DNA of 64,000 nucleotides, from positions 6,076,001 to 6,140,000 of the forward strand of contig NZ_JACHMO010000001.1 in NCBI RefSeq assembly GCF_014205015.1, written 5' to 3'. The stretch comes from Saccharothrix ecbatanensis. Lineage in GTDB: Bacteria; Actinomycetota; Actinomycetes; Mycobacteriales; Pseudonocardiaceae. The notes under the pieces are model-generated. The model was not told the origin of the DNA. It searched no databases and was given only the letters and a program-made list of their open reading frames with translations. Shown here one piece after another: positions 39,149 to 50,515 of the stretch (position 1 is the first letter of the stretch; each line of letters begins with the position of its first letter). Position numbers and translations under genes: made by a program.

Positions 39149-39973
39149 GTGCCGGACTCCGATGCCGAACTCGCCGTCCGATCCGCCGTGGCCGGGGCCG
39201 ACGTCGTCCGGTCGTTCTTCGGCGGTCCGCTGGAGCGGATCGCCAAGGAGTCGGGCGACTTCGCCACCGAGGCGGACGTCGCCGCCGAACGCGCGATCAT
39301 CGCCATCCTGCGCGGCGCGCGTCCCGAGGACCGGATCACCGGCGAGGAACTCGGCGACGTGGGCCCGCCCGCTTCCGCCCGGTCGTGGCTGGTCGACCCG
39401 CTGTGCGGAACGGCCAACTTCTCCGCCGGCACACCGCTCGTCGCGGTCAACGTCGCTCTTCGCGTCGGTGAGGGCATCGTCGCGGCGGCGGTGGCCGACC
39501 CGTTCTCGGGCGAGGTGTTCTGGACCGACGGCGAGGTCGCCCGGGTCCGTGCCGCAGGCCAGGACGTGCCACTGGCGCCGGACGCGGCGAGTCGCCTGGT
39601 CGACGTCAACGTCGACCCGCCGTTCCCGAACCGCGACCGGTTCCTGGCCGCGCGACTGCTGCACGACCGGGCGTTCGGTGACGCGTTCGGCGCACGGGTG
39701 CTGTCGACATCGCTGGCGCTGGCGTGGGTGGCCGCCGGGCGGCGAGTGGCCTACGTCACCGACGGGGACGTGCGCGACAGCGTGCACTTCGCGGCCGGCA
39801 TCGCGCTGTGCCGGGCTGCGGGGTGCGTGGTGACCGGTCTGGCCGGACAACCTCTCCACCACGGCGCCCAAGGGCTCGTGGCCGCGTCCGACGGCGCCAC
39901 CCACAGGACGCTCATCCGGATGATCACCGGCCAGGCAGACCCGCACGGGTGGCCGGTGGATGTCGATCAGTGA
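39149..39973 (+). CDS. Inositol monophosphatase-family protein with altered metal site
   Basis: The 274-residue protein has the IMPase fold: GDFATEADVAAERAIIAILR, ITGEELGDVGP (the GEE metal motif) and SWLVDPLCGTANFSAG. The last motif is normally DPxDGTxN; here the second Asp is Cys, so one metal ligand is missing. Later VRDSVHFAAGIALCRAAGCV corresponds to the WDxAAG motif with Asp retained but Trp replaced. Classical activity on inositol phosphates is therefore doubtful. A related DPLCGT subgroup is, from memory, found in other actinomycetes. It lies between the three-gene membrane operon (divergent) and glgE, so a sugar phosphate ligand is conceivable. Confidence 0.82.
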   Translation: MPDSDAELAVRSAVAGADVVRSFFGGPLERIAKESGDFATEADVAAERAIIAILRGARPEDRITGEELGDVGPPASARSWLVDPLCGTANFSAGTPLVAVNVALRVGEGIVAAAVADPFSGEVFWTDGEVARVRAAGQDVPLAPDAASRLVDVNVDPPFPNRDRFLAARLLHDRAFGDAFGARVLSTSLALAWVAAGRRVAYVTDGDVRDSVHFAAGIALCRAAGCVVTGLAGQPLHHGAQGLVAASDGATHRTLIRMITGQADPHGWPVDVDQ

Positions 39974-40071
39974 ACGACTCGGCGGATCGTCGCCCGAACG
40001 GTAGCGGCGTGGCAACGGAGCGGTAACGATCAAGAGGTGGGATTCTGTCTTCCATGGCGAGACGAATGCCG

Positions 40072-40087
40072 TCACCAAGTTTGGTGA
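40072..40087. promoter_or_regulatory. Palindrome TCACCAA-GT-TTGGTGA upstream of glgE
   Basis: Two perfect 7-base arms flank a 2-base centre in the 222-base gap before glgE. The site lies about 110 bases before the ATG, with ATAAGG and GTAGGA nearby as possible -10 sequences. The size and symmetry suit a dimeric repressor or activator of the glgE-treS-mak-glgB operon. Confidence 0.5.
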
Positions 40088-40195
40088 TCCACCCATAAGG
40101 GGTAGGACCAAACAGGAGTCCGGTGATGTTCCATCCGATCGCTGCGGGCAGACTTGCACGTGCACGCGTCACACCAGGTGAGAAGGGCGCTGCCG

Positions 40196-42181
<1,986 letters not shown>

Positions 42182-42284
42182 GAAAAAACCAGCCCGGTCC
42201 CCTTTACCGAGTCCCCGTGCCCGCCGAAGAGCACGAGGGACGATCGAACGCACCCCCAATGAGGTGGGACGAGGTGGAGCACAT

Positions 42285-44096
42285 ATGCATGAAGAGGCCC
42301 GACCCGACGCGGCGCTGGTAGGTCTGGAGAACGTGCCGCACACCGGTGAGGCCATCGGCGCCGACGGTCTGCTGGTGGAGCCGCAGGCAGAGGACTTCCG
42401 GTCGGCCAAGCTCGTGCCGCGCGAACGCGACTGGTTCAAGGGCGCGGTGTTCTACGAGGTGCTGGTGCGCGCGTTCAGCGACTCCAACGGCGACGGCACC
42501 GGCGACCTGCGCGGTCTCGCGTCCCGGCTGGACTACCTGGAGTGGCTCGGCGTCGACTGCCTGTGGCTGCCGCCCTTCTACGCGTCGCCGCTGCGTGACG
42601 GCGGGTACGACATCTCCGACTTCCGCGCGGTGCTGCCGGAGTTCGGCTCGGTCGACGACTTCGTCTACCTGCTGGACGAGGCGCACCGCCGCGGCATCCG
42701 GGTGATCACGGACCTGGTGCTCAACCACACGAGCGACGCCCACCCGTGGTTCCAGCAGTCGCGGACCGACCCGGACGGCCCGTACGGCGACTACTACGTG
42801 TGGAGCGACGACGACCAGCGCTACGCGGACGCGCGGATCATCTTCGTCGACACGGAGTCCTCGAACTGGACGTACGACCCGGTGCGCGGCCAGTTCTACT
42901 GGCACCGGTTCTTCTCCCACCAGCCCGACCTGAACTTCGAGAACCCGCACGTGCAGGAAGCCATGCTGGACACCCTCCGGTTCTGGCTGGACCTGGGCAT
43001 CGACGGGTTCCGGCTGGACGCCGTGCCGTACCTGTTCGAGCAGGAGGGCACGAACTGCGAGAACCTCCCGCGCACGCACGACTTCCTCAAGCGCTGCCGC
43101 AAGGTCGTCGACGACGAGTACCCCGGTCGGGTGCTCCTCGCCGAGGCGAACCAGTGGCCGTCGGACGTGGTGGAGTACTTCGGCAACCCCGAGGTCGGCG
43201 GCGACGAGTGCCACATGGCGTTCCACTTCCCGCTGATGCCGCGCATCTTCATGGCGGTCCGGCGCGAGTCGCGGTTCCCGATCTCGGAGATCCTGGCGCA
43301 GACGCCGCAGATCCCGGACGGCTGCCAGTGGGGCATCTTCCTGCGCAACCACGACGAGCTGACGCTCGAAATGGTGACCGACGAAGAACGCGACTACATG
43401 TACACCGAGTACGCCAAGGACCCGCGGATGAAGGCCAACATCGGCATCAGACGCCGACTGGCCCCGCTGCTGGAGAACGACCGCAACCAGCAGGAGCTGT
43501 TCACCGCGATGCTGCTGTCGCTGCCCGGCTCGCCCGTCCTCTACTACGGTGACGAGATCGGCATGGGCGACAACATCTGGCTGGGCGACCGCGACGCGGT
43601 GCGGACGCCCATGCAGTGGACCCCGGACCGCAACGCGGGCTTCTCCAGCTGCGACCCGGGCCGGATCTACCTACCGGTGATCATGGACCCGGTGTACGGC
43701 TACCAGGCGCTCAACGTCGAGGCCCAGCTGAACAACCAGTCGTCGCTGCTGCACTGGACCCGGCGGATGATCGAGGTGCGCAAGCAGCACCGCGCGTTCG
43801 CCGACGGCGACTTCACCGACCTCGGCGGCTCCAACCCGAGCGTGCTGGGCTACCGGCGGCGGTGGCGGCGGCCCGACGACCGCGAGGACGTCGTGCTGTG
43901 CGTGAACAACCTGTCGCGGTTCCCGCAGCCGGTCGAGCTGGACCTGTCGGAGCACCGCGGCAGCAGGCCCGTCGAGCTGACCGGCGGGGTGGTCTTCCCC
44001 ACCGTGGGCGACCTGCCCTACCTGCTCACCCTGCCCGGTCACGGCTTCTACTGGTTCCAGCTCGTGGAAGCCGGCGACGACAGCGAGGCGAGGTGA
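42285..44096 (+). CDS. treS: Trehalose synthase TreS (maltose alpha-D-glucosyltransferase)
   Basis: TreS interconverts trehalose and maltose and supplies maltose to the next enzyme. The product has 603 residues of the GH13_16 type. [20 protein letters not shown] is the family start and [20 protein letters not shown] the first conserved region. The nucleophile is in [17 protein letters not shown] (about residue 243), the acid in [15 protein letters not shown] (about 286), and the third carboxylate in [19 protein letters not shown] (about 355). GGTGGAGCACAT precedes the ATG at 42285. There is no fused maltokinase domain; the kinase is the next gene, starting five bases after this stop. Confidence 0.97.
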   Translation: MHEEARPDAALVGLENVPHTGEAIGADGLLVEPQAEDFRSAKLVPRERDWFKGAVFYEVLVRAFSDSNGDGTGDLRGLASRLDYLEWLGVDCLWLPPFYASPLRDGGYDISDFRAVLPEFGSVDDFVYLLDEAHRRGIRVITDLVLNHTSDAHPWFQQSRTDPDGPYGDYYVWSDDDQRYADARIIFVDTESSNWTYDPVRGQFYWHRFFSHQPDLNFENPHVQEAMLDTLRFWLDLGIDGFRLDAVPYLFEQEGTNCENLPRTHDFLKRCRKVVDDEYPGRVLLAEANQWPSDVVEYFGNPEVGGDECHMAFHFPLMPRIFMAVRRESRFPISEILAQTPQIPDGCQWGIFLRNHDELTLEMVTDEERDYMYTEYAKDPRMKANIGIRRRLAPLLENDRNQQELFTAMLLSLPGSPVLYYGDEIGMGDNIWLGDRDAVRTPMQWTPDRNAGFSSCDPGRIYLPVIMDPVYGYQALNVEAQLNNQSSLLHWTRRMIEVRKQHRAFADGDFTDLGGSNPSVLGYRRRWRRPDDREDVVLCVNNLSRFPQPVELDLSEHRGSRPVELTGGVVFPTVGDLPYLLTLPGHGFYWFQLVEAGDDSEAR

Positions 44097-44101
44097 GGGA
44101 C

Positions 44102-45442
44102 GTGACCGAACCGCACGATCTGGTCGACAAGGTGATGACCGAGCTGCCCGAGTGGCTGCCGGCGCAGCGGTGGTTCGGCGGCAAGGACCGGCCGGTCACC
44201 TCTATCCGTCCACTTCGGACGTCCGTGCTGCGTGCCGAGGAGCCGGTGCTGGTGCACCTCGTGGTCGAGGTGGAGCAGCCCGACCGCAAGGAGCCGTACC
44301 AGCTGCTGGTCACCGACCACGTGGAGAACTACGACGCGACGGCCGTGCCGGAGCTGACCGGCGCGCTGCTCGACCTGATCGCCGAGGGTGGCGAGGTCGA
44401 GGGCCTGAAGTTCGAGCACGAGCCGGACGTGGAGATCACCACGGGGCTGCGCGGTCGGCCGATCACGTCCGAGCAGTCGAACACGTCGATCGTGTTCGGC
44501 AGCCAGTACATCCTCAAGCTGTTCCGCAAGCTCACCTACGGCGACAACCCCGACCTGGTGCTGCACCGCGCGCTGCACCAGGTCGGCTGCGAGCACATCG
44601 CCCAGCCGCTCGGGTCGATCACCGGCCGGCTCGACGGCCACACCACCACGGTCGGCATGCTCCAGCAGTTCATGCCCGACGCCGTGGACGGCTGGGCGAT
44701 GGCCACCACGAGCGTCCGCGACCTGATGGCCGAGGGCGATCTGCACGCGGACGAGGTGGGCGGCGATTTCGCCGGTGAGGCCCATCGGCTCGGGCAGGCA
44801 GTGGCGACCGTGCACGGGGATCTGGAGCGCGCGCTCGGCATCGAGCACGCGGACGCGGCGGACATCGACCGGACCGTGCGGGCGATGACGTCGCGGCTGG
44901 ACGAGGTGGTCGGGGCGGTGCCGGAGCTGCGGCCGTACGTGCCCGCGCTGCGGGAGGCGTTCGAGCAGGCCAGGGACACCCCGGACGCGGTCGTCACCCA
45001 GCACATCCACGGCGACCTGCACCTCGGCCAGGTGCTGCGCACCGTGCAGGGGTGGCTGCTGATCGACTTCGAGGGCGAGCCCGGGTCGCCCATCGCCGAG
45101 CGCACCGCGCTGCGCTCGCCATTGCGCGACGTGGCGGGGATGCTGCGATCCTTCGACTACGCGGCGCACCAGCTGCTCGTGGGTCAGCCGGAAGACCACC
45201 AGCTGACCGTGCGGGCGTTGGAGTGGTCGCGGCGCAACCGCGCGGCGTTCACCGAGGGCTACGCGGAGGCGGCGGCCTCGTCCGTCGGCGACCCGCGCAA
45301 GAGCGGCCACCTGCTGCGGGCGTTCGAGCTGGACAAGGCCGTGTACGAGGTCGCCTACGAGCACGCGAACAGGCCGGAGTGGTTGACGGTGCCGTTGTCG
45401 TCGATCGCACGGATCACTGGAGAGGGAGCGGTGCAGTCATGA
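44102..45442 (+). CDS. mak: Maltokinase (Mak/Pep2)
   Basis: Mak phosphorylates maltose at C1 with ATP, giving the GlgE donor. The product has 446 residues. [14 protein letters not shown] is the family N-cap, [20 protein letters not shown] supplies the ATP-binding Lys, and [20 protein letters not shown] the catalytic HGD loop. [20 protein letters not shown] holds the metal-binding DFEG. The GTG at 44102 gives [23 protein letters not shown] at 44093, overlapping the treS stop, is the alternative. The stop overlaps the glgB ATG by four bases. Coupling of TreS and Mak by proximity matches the TreS-Mak complex known in mycobacteria. Confidence 0.95.
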   Translation: MTEPHDLVDKVMTELPEWLPAQRWFGGKDRPVTSIRPLRTSVLRAEEPVLVHLVVEVEQPDRKEPYQLLVTDHVENYDATAVPELTGALLDLIAEGGEVEGLKFEHEPDVEITTGLRGRPITSEQSNTSIVFGSQYILKLFRKLTYGDNPDLVLHRALHQVGCEHIAQPLGSITGRLDGHTTTVGMLQQFMPDAVDGWAMATTSVRDLMAEGDLHADEVGGDFAGEAHRLGQAVATVHGDLERALGIEHADAADIDRTVRAMTSRLDEVVGAVPELRPYVPALREAFEQARDTPDAVVTQHIHGDLHLGQVLRTVQGWLLIDFEGEPGSPIAERTALRSPLRDVAGMLRSFDYAAHQLLVGQPEDHQLTVRALEWSRRNRAAFTEGYAEAAASSVGDPRKSGHLLRAFELDKAVYEVAYEHANRPEWLTVPLSSIARITGEGAVQS

Positions 45443-47595
45443 TCTCGCCCGAGGACGTCGACCGACTGCTGGCCGGGGCGCACCACGACCCGCACTCGGT
45501 GCTCGGCGTGCACCACGTCCCCGAGGGCGTGGTCGCGCGGGCGCTGCGTCCGGGCGCGTCCGCGGTGGCCGTGATGGCGGGTGACAAGCGCTTCGAGCTG
45601 GACCGGGTCACCGACGGGTTGTTCGCGGGCGAGCTGCCCGAGCACCCCGGCGACTACCGCCTGGACGTCGAGTACGGCGGCACGGTCGTGGAGGTGGACG
45701 ACCCGTACCGGTGGCTGCCCACCGTCGGCGAGCTGGACCTGCACCTGATCGGCGAGGGTCGGCACGAGCGGCTGTGGGACGTCCTGGGCGCGCGGGTGCG
45801 CACCTACGACACGCCGAACGGCACCGTCTCGGGCGTCTCGTTCGCCGTCTGGGCCCCGACGGCGCGCGGTGTGCGGGTGTGCGGCGACTTCGACGGCTGG
45901 GACGGCCGGGCCAACCCGATGAGGTCGCTCGGCTCGTCCGGCGTGTGGGAGATCTTCATCCCCGGCATCCCGGCGGGCACCAAGTACAAGTTCCGGATCC
46001 TCGGCCGCGACGGCGTGTGGCACGAGAAGGCCGACCCGATGGCGTTCGCCACCGAGAGGCCGCCGGCCACGGCTTCCGTCGTCACCCAGTCGACCTTCGA
46101 GTGGGGCGACGCGGAGTGGGAGGCCAAGCGCGACGCCACGCAGTGGATCGACGCGCCGGTGTCCGTGTACGAGGTGCACCTCGGCTCCTGGAAGCCTGGC
46201 CTGGGGTATCGCGAGCTGGCCACCGAGCTGGCGGACTACGTGGTGGACGCCGGTTTCACGCACATCGAGCTGATGCCGGTGGCCGAGCACCCGTTCGGCG
46301 GGTCGTGGGGCTACCAGGTGACGTCGTACTACGCGCCGACGTCCCGGTTCGGGTCACCGGACGACTTCCGGTTCTTCGTCGACACGCTGCACCAGCGCGG
46401 CATCGGCGTGATCATCGACTGGGTCCCCGCCCACTTCCCGCGCGACGCGTGGGCGCTGGCGAAGTTCGACGGCTCCGCCCTGTACGAGCACGAGGACCCG
46501 CGCCGGGGCGAGCACCCCGACTGGGGCACGCTGGTGTTCGACTTCGGGCGCAACGAGGTGCGGAACTTCCTGGTCGCGAACGCCCTGTACTGGATCGAGG
46601 AGTTCCACATCGACGGCCTGCGGGTCGACGCGGTGGCCTCGATGCTGTACCTGGACTACTCGCGCGAGGAAGGCCAGTGGCTGCCGAACCAGTACGGCGG
46701 CCGGGAGAACCTGGACGCGGTCCGGTTCCTCCAGGAGCTGAACGCCACCGTGTACAAGCGCCACCCCGGTGTGGTGATGGCGGCGGAGGAGTCGACGGCG
46801 TGGCCGGGCGTCTCGCGGCCGACGCACCTGGGCGGGCTCGGGTTCGGGTTCAAGTGGAACATGGGGTGGATGCACGACTCGCTGCACTACCTGTCGCGCG
46901 AGCCCATCCACCGGTCGTACCACCACAACGAGATCACGTTCTCGCTGGTGTACGCGTGGAGCGAGAACTTCGTGCTGCCGCTGTCGCACGACGAGGTCGT
47001 GCACGGCAAGGGGTCGTTGTGGCAGCGGATGCCGGGTGACGACTGGAACAAGGCGGCCGGGCTGCGGTCGCTGCTGGCGTTCATGTGGGCGCACCCCGGC
47101 AAGCAGCTGCTGTTCATGGGTGGCGAGTTCGGGCAGCGGGACGAGTGGTCGGAGGGCCGGTCGCTGGACTGGCACCTGCTGGAGTCACCGCTGCACGCGG
47201 GGCTGCTCGGGCTGGTCTCGGACCTGAACCGGGTCTACAAGGCGTCGCCGGCGCTGTACAGCGCGGACAACAAGCCGGAGGGGTTCTCGTGGATCGACGC
47301 GAACGACTCGGCGGGGAACGTGCTGAGCTTCCTGCGGGTCGGCGAGGACGGTTCGGTGATCGCGTGCGTGGCGAACTTCGCCGGCATGCCGCACCACGAC
47401 TACCGGATCGGCCTGCCGCTGGCCGGGCGGTGGCGTGAGGTGGTGAACACCGACTCGGAGGTGTACGGCGGGTCCGGGGTCGGGAACCTCGGCGGGGTGG
47501 TGGCGGAGGAGGAGCCGTGGCACGGGCGACCGGCTTCGGCGGTGCTCCAACTGCCGCCGGCGGGCGTGGTCTACCTGATGCCCGAGGGGTTCTGA
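45439..47595 (+). CDS. glgB: GH13 1,4-alpha-glucan branching enzyme GlgB
   Basis: GlgB introduces alpha-1,6 branches into the glucan made by GlgE. The product of 718 residues has an N-terminal N1 module ([20 protein letters not shown]), a CBM48 domain ([20 protein letters not shown], then [20 protein letters not shown]) and the catalytic barrel. The nucleophile is in [20 protein letters not shown] (about residue 395), the acid in [17 protein letters not shown] (about 450), and [15 protein letters not shown] holds the third Asp (about 517). The C-terminal all-beta domain ends in [10 protein letters not shown]. It is the last gene of the operon; a TnpB element begins about 16 bases after its stop. 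Confidence 0.97.
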   Translation: MISPEDVDRLLAGAHHDPHSVLGVHHVPEGVVARALRPGASAVAVMAGDKRFELDRVTDGLFAGELPEHPGDYRLDVEYGGTVVEVDDPYRWLPTVGELDLHLIGEGRHERLWDVLGARVRTYDTPNGTVSGVSFAVWAPTARGVRVCGDFDGWDGRANPMRSLGSSGVWEIFIPGIPAGTKYKFRILGRDGVWHEKADPMAFATERPPATASVVTQSTFEWGDAEWEAKRDATQWIDAPVSVYEVHLGSWKPGLGYRELATELADYVVDAGFTHIELMPVAEHPFGGSWGYQVTSYYAPTSRFGSPDDFRFFVDTLHQRGIGVIIDWVPAHFPRDAWALAKFDGSALYEHEDPRRGEHPDWGTLVFDFGRNEVRNFLVANALYWIEEFHIDGLRVDAVASMLYLDYSREEGQWLPNQYGGRENLDAVRFLQELNATVYKRHPGVVMAAEESTAWPGVSRPTHLGGLGFGFKWNMGWMHDSLHYLSREPIHRSYHHNEITFSLVYAWSENFVLPLSHDEVVHGKGSLWQRMPGDDWNKAAGLRSLLAFMWAHPGKQLLFMGGEFGQRDEWSEGRSLDWHLLESPLHAGLLGLVSDLNRVYKASPALYSADNKPEGFSWIDANDSAGNVLSFLRVGEDGSVIACVANFAGMPHHDYRIGLPLAGRWREVVNTDSEVYGGSGVGNLGGVVAEEEPWHGRPASAVLQLPPAGVVYLMPEGF

Positions 47596-47689
47596 ACTGC
47601 TGGCGGGTTGCTGAGTGTCCGTGAGCGAATGCGTGTTTGTGTGAGGGTTCGATTCGACATCCCGGCATGGGAGTCGTACGCGTGTTCGA

Positions 47690-47702
47690 TACGATGGGCT
47701 GT
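47690..47702 (+). promoter_or_regulatory. -10 TACGAT seven bases before the tnpB ATG
   Basis: TACGAT at 47690-47695 plus GGGCTGT leads to ATG at 47703 with no ribosome site. A leaderless tnpB transcript is implied. Confidence 0.45.
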
Positions 47703-49073
47703 ATGGGTGGCGGGGTGGTGATCCATGCGTACCGGTTCGTCCTGGATCCGAGCCCGGGTCAGGACGACGCGCTGCGGTCGCACTGCGGTGGGCGACGCTA
47801 CGCCTTCAACTGGGGCTTGGCGCGGGTGAAGGCGAACCTGGGGCAGCGGGAGGCCGAGAAGTCCTACGGCATCCCCGCCGACCGGCTCACGCCGTCGGTG
47901 TCGTGGTCGGCCTACAGCCTGCGCAAGGACTGGAACCGCGCCAAGGACGCGGTCGCGCCGTGGTGGGCCGAGAACTCGAAGGAAGCCTATTCTTCCGGCC
48001 TGGCCAACCTCGCGACCGCGCTGGGCGACTGGGCCGACTCCCGGAGCGGGAAGCGGCGTGGCCCACGGGTTGGGTTCCCGGGATTCAAGGGCAAGCGGTC
48101 CGGGTTGTCGTGTCGGTTCACCACCGGCGCGTTCGGCCTGATCGACGGCGACCGGCGGCACGTGAAGCTGCCCCGCATCGGCGCGGTCCGCACCCATGAG
48201 TCCACCCGCAAGCTCGCCCGGCACGTGGAGCGCGGCGCCGCCCGCATCCGCTCGGCCACCGTGTCGCACCGGGCCGGCCGGTGGTTCGTGTCGTTCTCCG
48301 TGGAGATCGCCCGCGACGACCCCGCACCCACGCGGCCCGACTCGGCAGTGGGTGTCGACCTGGGAGTCAAGTCCCTGGCGGTGCTGTCGACCGGCGAGAC
48401 CGTCCCGAACCCCCGCCACCTTGAGACCGCCCGGCGGGACCTGCGCCGCCTGCAACGCCAAGCCGCCCGTCGCGTCGGTCCGGACAAGCGCACCCGACGG
48501 CAGCCATCGCAGCGATGGCGCACGACCCAGGCGCGCATCGCGCGGCTGCACACCGCCGTGGCGAACGCGCGCCGCGACGGGCTGCACAAGCTCTCGACCC
48601 GCCTGGTCCGCACCCACGGCACGGTCGTGCTGGAAGACCTCAACGTGTCCGGCATGACGAAGAACCGCCGGCTGGCCCGGCATGTCGCCGGGGTCGGCAT
48701 GGCCGAACTCCGCCGTCAGATCGAGTACAAGGCGGCATGGTCGGGCGTGCGCGTGCACCTCGCCGACCGCTGGTATCCCAGCTCCAAGACGTGTTCGGGT
48801 TGTGGCGCGGTGAAAGCCAAGCTTCGCCTGTCCGAACGCACCTTCCGCTGCGACGCGTGCGGTCTGGTCCTGGACCGGGACCTCAATGCAGCACGCAACC
48901 TCGCCGCGCTCGCGCGACGCGAGACGTCCTCCCCGAGTTGCGGGGCGACGATAAACGAGCCCGCTGGAAACCCACGTCAGACCCGCGCCACGCGGGCAAC
49001 GGGTACCGCCACGGGAAGACCCGCACCGACCGGTGCGGGCCAACGTCGACACGGCAACGTGTCGACTGCCTGA
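47703..49073 (+). CDS. tnpB: TnpB RNA-guided nuclease (IS200/IS605-type), apparently intact
   Basis: TnpB proteins are RuvC nucleases guided by an omega-RNA from the element's right end. The product has 456 residues. HAYRFVLDPSPGQDDALRSH is the family start. The RuvC residues appear intact: Asp in SAVGVDLGVKSLAVLSTGE, Glu in GTVVLEDLNVSGMTKNRR, Asp in LVLDRDLNAARNLAALARR. The zinc finger is CSGCG plus CDACG. The Gly/Arg-rich tail RQTRATRATGTATGRPAPTG is encoded by DNA that also forms hairpins, as expected where omega-RNA overlaps the gene. ATG 47703 is chosen over 47637 because of the TACGAT box; internal GTGs at 47715 and 47718 are possible. All catalytic residues being present suggests that the nuclease is still active. 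Confidence 0.9.
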   Translation: MGGGVVIHAYRFVLDPSPGQDDALRSHCGGRRYAFNWGLARVKANLGQREAEKSYGIPADRLTPSVSWSAYSLRKDWNRAKDAVAPWWAENSKEAYSSGLANLATALGDWADSRSGKRRGPRVGFPGFKGKRSGLSCRFTTGAFGLIDGDRRHVKLPRIGAVRTHESTRKLARHVERGAARIRSATVSHRAGRWFVSFSVEIARDDPAPTRPDSAVGVDLGVKSLAVLSTGETVPNPRHLETARRDLRRLQRQAARRVGPDKRTRRQPSQRWRTTQARIARLHTAVANARRDGLHKLSTRLVRTHGTVVLEDLNVSGMTKNRRLARHVAGVGMAELRRQIEYKAAWSGVRVHLADRWYPSSKTCSGCGAVKAKLRLSERTFRCDACGLVLDRDLNAARNLAALARRETSSPSCGATINEPAGNPRQTRATRATGTATGRPAPTGAGQRRHGNVSTA

Positions 49074-49097
49074 ACACGCTGGACTCACGTTCACTCA
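48982..49097 (+). ncRNA. Candidate omega-RNA region at the tnpB 3' end
   Basis: Three strong stems lie in a row: CCCGCG/CGCGGG at 48982-48996, CCCGCACCG/CGGTGCGGG at 49020-49039, and GTCGACACG/CGTGTCGAC around a GCAA tetraloop at 49045-49066. They overlap the last codons of tnpB and lead to the putative right end, which is where omega-RNA scaffolds lie in IS605-type elements. The guide would be the flanking bases after about 49097. Confidence 0.5.
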
Positions 49098-49163
49098 CAC
49101 TTCAGGTAACGGACCGACTGATCGATCCGGTAGTGGCGGTGCCCGCCGTGCGATCCTTGATCG

Positions 49164-49958
49164 GTGACAGGCGAAGTGTGGGCGGTCGGCGAGGCTTACG
49201 AGGCGTACGTCGGGCGCTGGAGCCGTTCCGTGGCGGGGCTGTTCCTGGACTGGCTGAAGGTGCCGGAGGGCCGGCGCTGGCTGGACGTGGGGTGCGGCAC
49301 CGGGGCGTTGACGGCCGCCGTGCTGCGGGTCGAGGAGCCGGCGGAGGTGGTCGGCGTCGACCCGTCCGACGGGTTCCTGGCCACGGCGCGGGACCGGGTG
49401 ACGGACCGGCGGGCGAGCTTCCGGGCCGGTGACGCGCGGTCGCTGCCGTTCGCCGACGACGAGTTCGACGCGGTGGTCGGTGGTCTGTCGCTCAACTTCG
49501 TGCCGGATCCGGGTCGGGCCGTGGCCGAGTTCGCCCGCGTCACCGCGCCTGGTGGCGTCGTGGCGGCGTACGTGTGGGACTACGCCGAGGGCATGGCGAT
49601 CACGCGGTACTTCTGGGACGCGGCCACCTACCTCGACCCCGCCGCGAACGACCTGGACGAGGGCCGGCGGTTCCCGCTGTGCCGACCGGAGCCGTTGCAG
49701 GAGCTGTGGGCCGGGGCGGGCCTGGGTGCGGTGGAGGTGCGGGCGCTGGTCGTGCCGACCGTGTTCGCCGACTTCGACGACTACTGGCGTCCGTTCCTGG
49801 GCGGCCAGGGCCCGGCCCCCTCGTACACCGCGTCCCTGCCGGAGGACCGCCGCCGAGCGCTCCGCGAACTCCTCCGCACCCGCCTGCCCACCAAACCCGA
49901 CGGCTCCATCCCCCTCACCGCCCGCGCCTGGGCAGTCCGAGGCACCACCTCGGGGTGA
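49164..49958 (+). CDS. Class I SAM-dependent methyltransferase
   Basis: The product has 264 residues. RRWLDVGCGTGALTAAVLRV is SAM motif I, EVVGVDPSDGFLATARD motif II, ARSLPFADDEFDAVVGGLSL motif IV, and FARVTAPGGVVAAYVWDYAE motif VI. It belongs to the broad UbiE/methyltransf_11 group; the acceptor cannot be inferred. GATCCT plus six bases precedes the GTG, so leaderless. It lies just beyond the TnpB right end and its stop is 2 bases from the stop of the convergent small gene. No operon partner exists. Confidence 0.85.
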   Translation: MTGEVWAVGEAYEAYVGRWSRSVAGLFLDWLKVPEGRRWLDVGCGTGALTAAVLRVEEPAEVVGVDPSDGFLATARDRVTDRRASFRAGDARSLPFADDEFDAVVGGLSLNFVPDPGRAVAEFARVTAPGGVVAAYVWDYAEGMAITRYFWDAATYLDPAANDLDEGRRFPLCRPEPLQELWAGAGLGAVEVRALVVPTVFADFDDYWRPFLGGQGPAPSYTASLPEDRRRALRELLRTRLPTKPDGSIPLTARAWAVRGTTSG

Positions 49959-49960
49959 GG

Positions 49961-50416
49961 TCAGCGCCCGGCGAACCAGGCGTCCCGGCAAGCCTCCTGT
50001 TCGGCGACCGTGCCGATCAGGCCGGCCGGGTCGGCCTGACCGCCCGGGATGTCGGCGAACGTGTCCACCAGGTCTTCGTCCGTCGCCGTCGGCCCGCCAG
50101 GGCGCAGCACGTACACCTTCAACCCGCCGCCCATGTCCCGCGCCATGCCGCTCGGCCAGGTGTCGCGCCGCGCCCCCTGCACCACGACCGCCCAGCCCTC
50201 CGGTTCCAGTTGACGCCGCAGCCGGACCAGCGCCTCGAACGCGTCGGGGCCGGTGGCGGTGAACCGGTCCCGATCGGGCGCCAGTTCCACCCGGTAGGTC
50301 GGCCGCGGCCCGTCGTAGCCGTCCAGCCACACCCGCAGCGGCACCCGTTTCCGCACGTCGGCACGCACCACGAGCACTTCACGATCGACCAGGGGCCTGG
50401 GGTGGACGTCATTCAC
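49961..50416 (-). CDS. Hypothetical protein of about 151 residues
   Basis: The protein begins VNDVHPRPLVDREVLVVRAD and continues VRKRVPLRVWLDGYDGPRPT, YRVELAPDRDRFTATGPDAF, EALVRLRRQLEPEGWAVVVQ and ARRDTWPSGMARDMGGGLKV. It is soluble and mixed alpha/beta, with conserved-looking Trp, Gly and Arg positions and a C-terminus EACRDAWFAGR. I do not recognise the family. The GTG at 50416 follows GGTGGG on the minus strand. It is divergent from the first metallopeptidase lipoprotein and converges on the methyltransferase. Confidence 0.68.
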   Translation of the reverse strand: MNDVHPRPLVDREVLVVRADVRKRVPLRVWLDGYDGPRPTYRVELAPDRDRFTATGPDAFEALVRLRRQLEPEGWAVVVQGARRDTWPSGMARDMGGGLKVYVLRPGGPTATDEDLVDTFADIPGGQADPAGLIGTVAEQEACRDAWFAGR

Positions 50417-50503
50417 CCCACCATCCAAACGGATGACGACGCTCGCTGACAGGACATTTCCGGCCTCGCTGCCAAGCGGACCGCAGCAGGGGCCACGGGC
50501 AGG

Positions 50504-50515
50504 CACAATGGACCG
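50504..50515 (+). promoter_or_regulatory. -10 CACAAT six bases before the metallopeptidase ATG
   Basis: CACAAT at 50504-50509 plus GGACCG leads to the ATG at 50516, suggesting leaderless initiation. Confidence 0.45.

Larger units (their letters stand above)
47612..49097 (+). mobile_element. Stand-alone TnpB transposon-like element
   Basis: The element is bounded by imperfect inverted repeats: TGAGTGTCCGTGAG at 47612-47625 and CTCACGTTCACTCA at 49084-49097, 12 of 14 positions matching. It contains only tnpB; no TnpA transposase gene is present, so it cannot move by itself. It lies directly behind glgB without damaging any gene. Boundaries are an inference from the repeats and gene ends. IS605-type elements often lack true inverted repeats, so the ends need comparison with an empty site. 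Confidence 0.55.

Noticed and set aside
47596..49160. Disruption of glgB by the TnpB element
   Set aside because: GlgB keeps a normal C-terminus ([10 protein letters not shown]) and its stop precedes the element, so the insertion is intergenic.
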